Of a stretch of 64,000 bases of DNA, positions 63,125 to 64,000 are shown in pieces. Numbering within the stretch: position 1 is the stretch's first letter; every line of letters starts with the position of its first letter. The stretch is from Gavia stellata (lineage: Eukaryota; Chordata; Aves; Gaviiformes; Gaviidae): contig NC_082603.1 in NCBI RefSeq assembly GCF_030936135.1, positions 15,406,880 through 15,470,879 on the forward strand, in the 5' to 3' direction. Both the position numbers and the translations under genes were made by a program. The notes beneath the pieces were generated by a model, which was given only the letters and a program-made list of their open reading frames with translations, made no database searches and was not told the origin of the DNA.

Positions 63125-63285
63125 TGCCAGAACTCAAGCTGTATTCACAGTGAATTGAAGTATGGGAAAGGTAAAGTGATTTGCCCATGGAAATACAGGA
63201 GGAAATCTGTAGCTCAGGTGGAATTTGAACATGTATCTGCTGGTTTTGCTTCCCAGTCAGGGTGCTGTGTCTGCATTTCCTTCCA
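63125..63285 (-). repeat. MIR-like SINE remnant in intron 2
   Basis: 'aaaggtaaagtgatttgccc', 'aggaggaaatctgtagctca', 'ggaatttgaacatgtatc' and 'tcccagtcagggtgctgtgt' align by eye with the reverse complement of MIR-like SINEs, including the tRNA-like part. This is the clearest of the MIR-like pieces in the window. Confidence 0.5.
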
Positions 63286-64000
63286 GAGCTCATTTTCTGC
63301 TTCCAAAAGGATAGGAAGGGGCCTCAGAATAGCAGAAATCTGTTTTCTTTTAAGTAATCAGATACATGCATTTCTATTCTAATGAACAAGTACACGTGCT
63401 TAATGCTTTGCTGATACCTCTGGTAAAAAAACTCTGTAGCATAACTAGCTCCTCAAATATATAGATCTTTAGCTCACTGTGTTGATATTGTGATTAATAT
63501 GCCATGCATAGAGATGTACCCAGTAGCAGGCAGATGAAGAAAACTCGTGCATGGCAATATTGAATTATTCAGTACTTTAGCTTCTTTACAGCTGCAAGGG
63601 AAAAAAAAATGTTTGTCCAGTATATGTTACAACTTTTTAAGTTACTTCCCCATCAGAGCCTGACTTCCTTGGTTCTCAAGAAGATTTACAGGGTGAAGAA
63701 TTTGCCTCTGTCACTTCTGTTTAGTGAACATGGGCAAAAGTTAGGTACTGGTGTAGCTAGCTACCCAAACAGTGGAGATTCATGGCTAGGGGGCCTAGAA
63801 AAGTGGGCTACGTGCACAAGAGGTGAGCGTGCTCCTCCGAAGGACGGAGAGAGATCAGGTGTGCAGGTACGTTGCAGTGTTGCTGTTGTGATTGTGTAGG
63901 AAAAGTACCATCTCCAACGTGGGCCAGGATCTTTAGGTTACAATACACATGAGGGTTTTTCATGTCCTTAAATACAATGAGCTGGTATATTACTATGATA

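Larger units (their letters stand above)
61734..64000 (+). other. PLPPR5: Start of PLPPR5 intron 2
   Basis: The intron begins with gtatgag and runs past the window end. It contains a CR1 3' tail (61851-61928) and a MIR-like SINE remnant (about 63125-63285). A short stretch near 62215-62270 includes a 'cccattgactt' core of a kind I have seen in decayed sauropsid repeats. Open frames here are short and show no recognisable domains. Confidence 0.8.

Overview
The window is vertebrate nuclear DNA, almost certainly from a bird. Long AT-rich non-coding stretches carry several copies of CR1, the dominant avian LINE, recognisable by their 3' ends, plus one avian-type solo LTR. No Alu, L1 or other mammalian lineage repeats were seen. 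The species cannot be fixed from the sequence alone. There is no operon, no bacterial or phage gene and no CRISPR array.

One protein-coding gene is present, on the + strand: the 5' part of PLPPR5 (phospholipid phosphatase-related protein 5, also LPPR5 or PRG-5). Exon 1 coding sequence is 40586-40816 (77 residues), inside a strong CpG island (about 39885-41045). Exon 2 is 61601-61733 (44 codons plus one base). The two join in frame across an intron of about 20.8 kb. The remaining exons, including those matching the phosphatase active-site region, lie beyond position 64000.

Layout: 1-39884 is intergenic DNA upstream of PLPPR5. By vertebrate synteny recalled from memory it should lie in the large interval towards the divergently transcribed paralogue PLPPR4. 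It holds CR1 fragments, older decayed repeats, simple repeats, a GC-rich patch near 1.9-2.1 kb, a pyrimidine-rich and a purine-rich tract, and stretches that look like conserved non-coding elements. At 37808-38505 a CR1 is split by a 344-bp minus-strand solo LTR with a 4-bp target duplication. 39885-41045 is the promoter, 5' UTR and exon 1 block. 40817-61600 is intron 1, with two more CR1 pieces, a perfect 102-bp tandem duplication, a small ORF with a signal-peptide-like start and several enhancer-like stretches. 61734-64000 is the start of intron 2, with a CR1 tail and a MIR-like SINE remnant.

No new multi-gene system was found. The points most worth checking are the PLPPR5 start codon and its overlapping upstream reading frame, the non-YAG acceptor of exon 2, the nested LTR-in-CR1 insertion, the 102-bp duplication, a 50-bp element repeated 2.8 kb apart, and several candidate regulatory elements in a gene-poor region around a brain-expressed gene.
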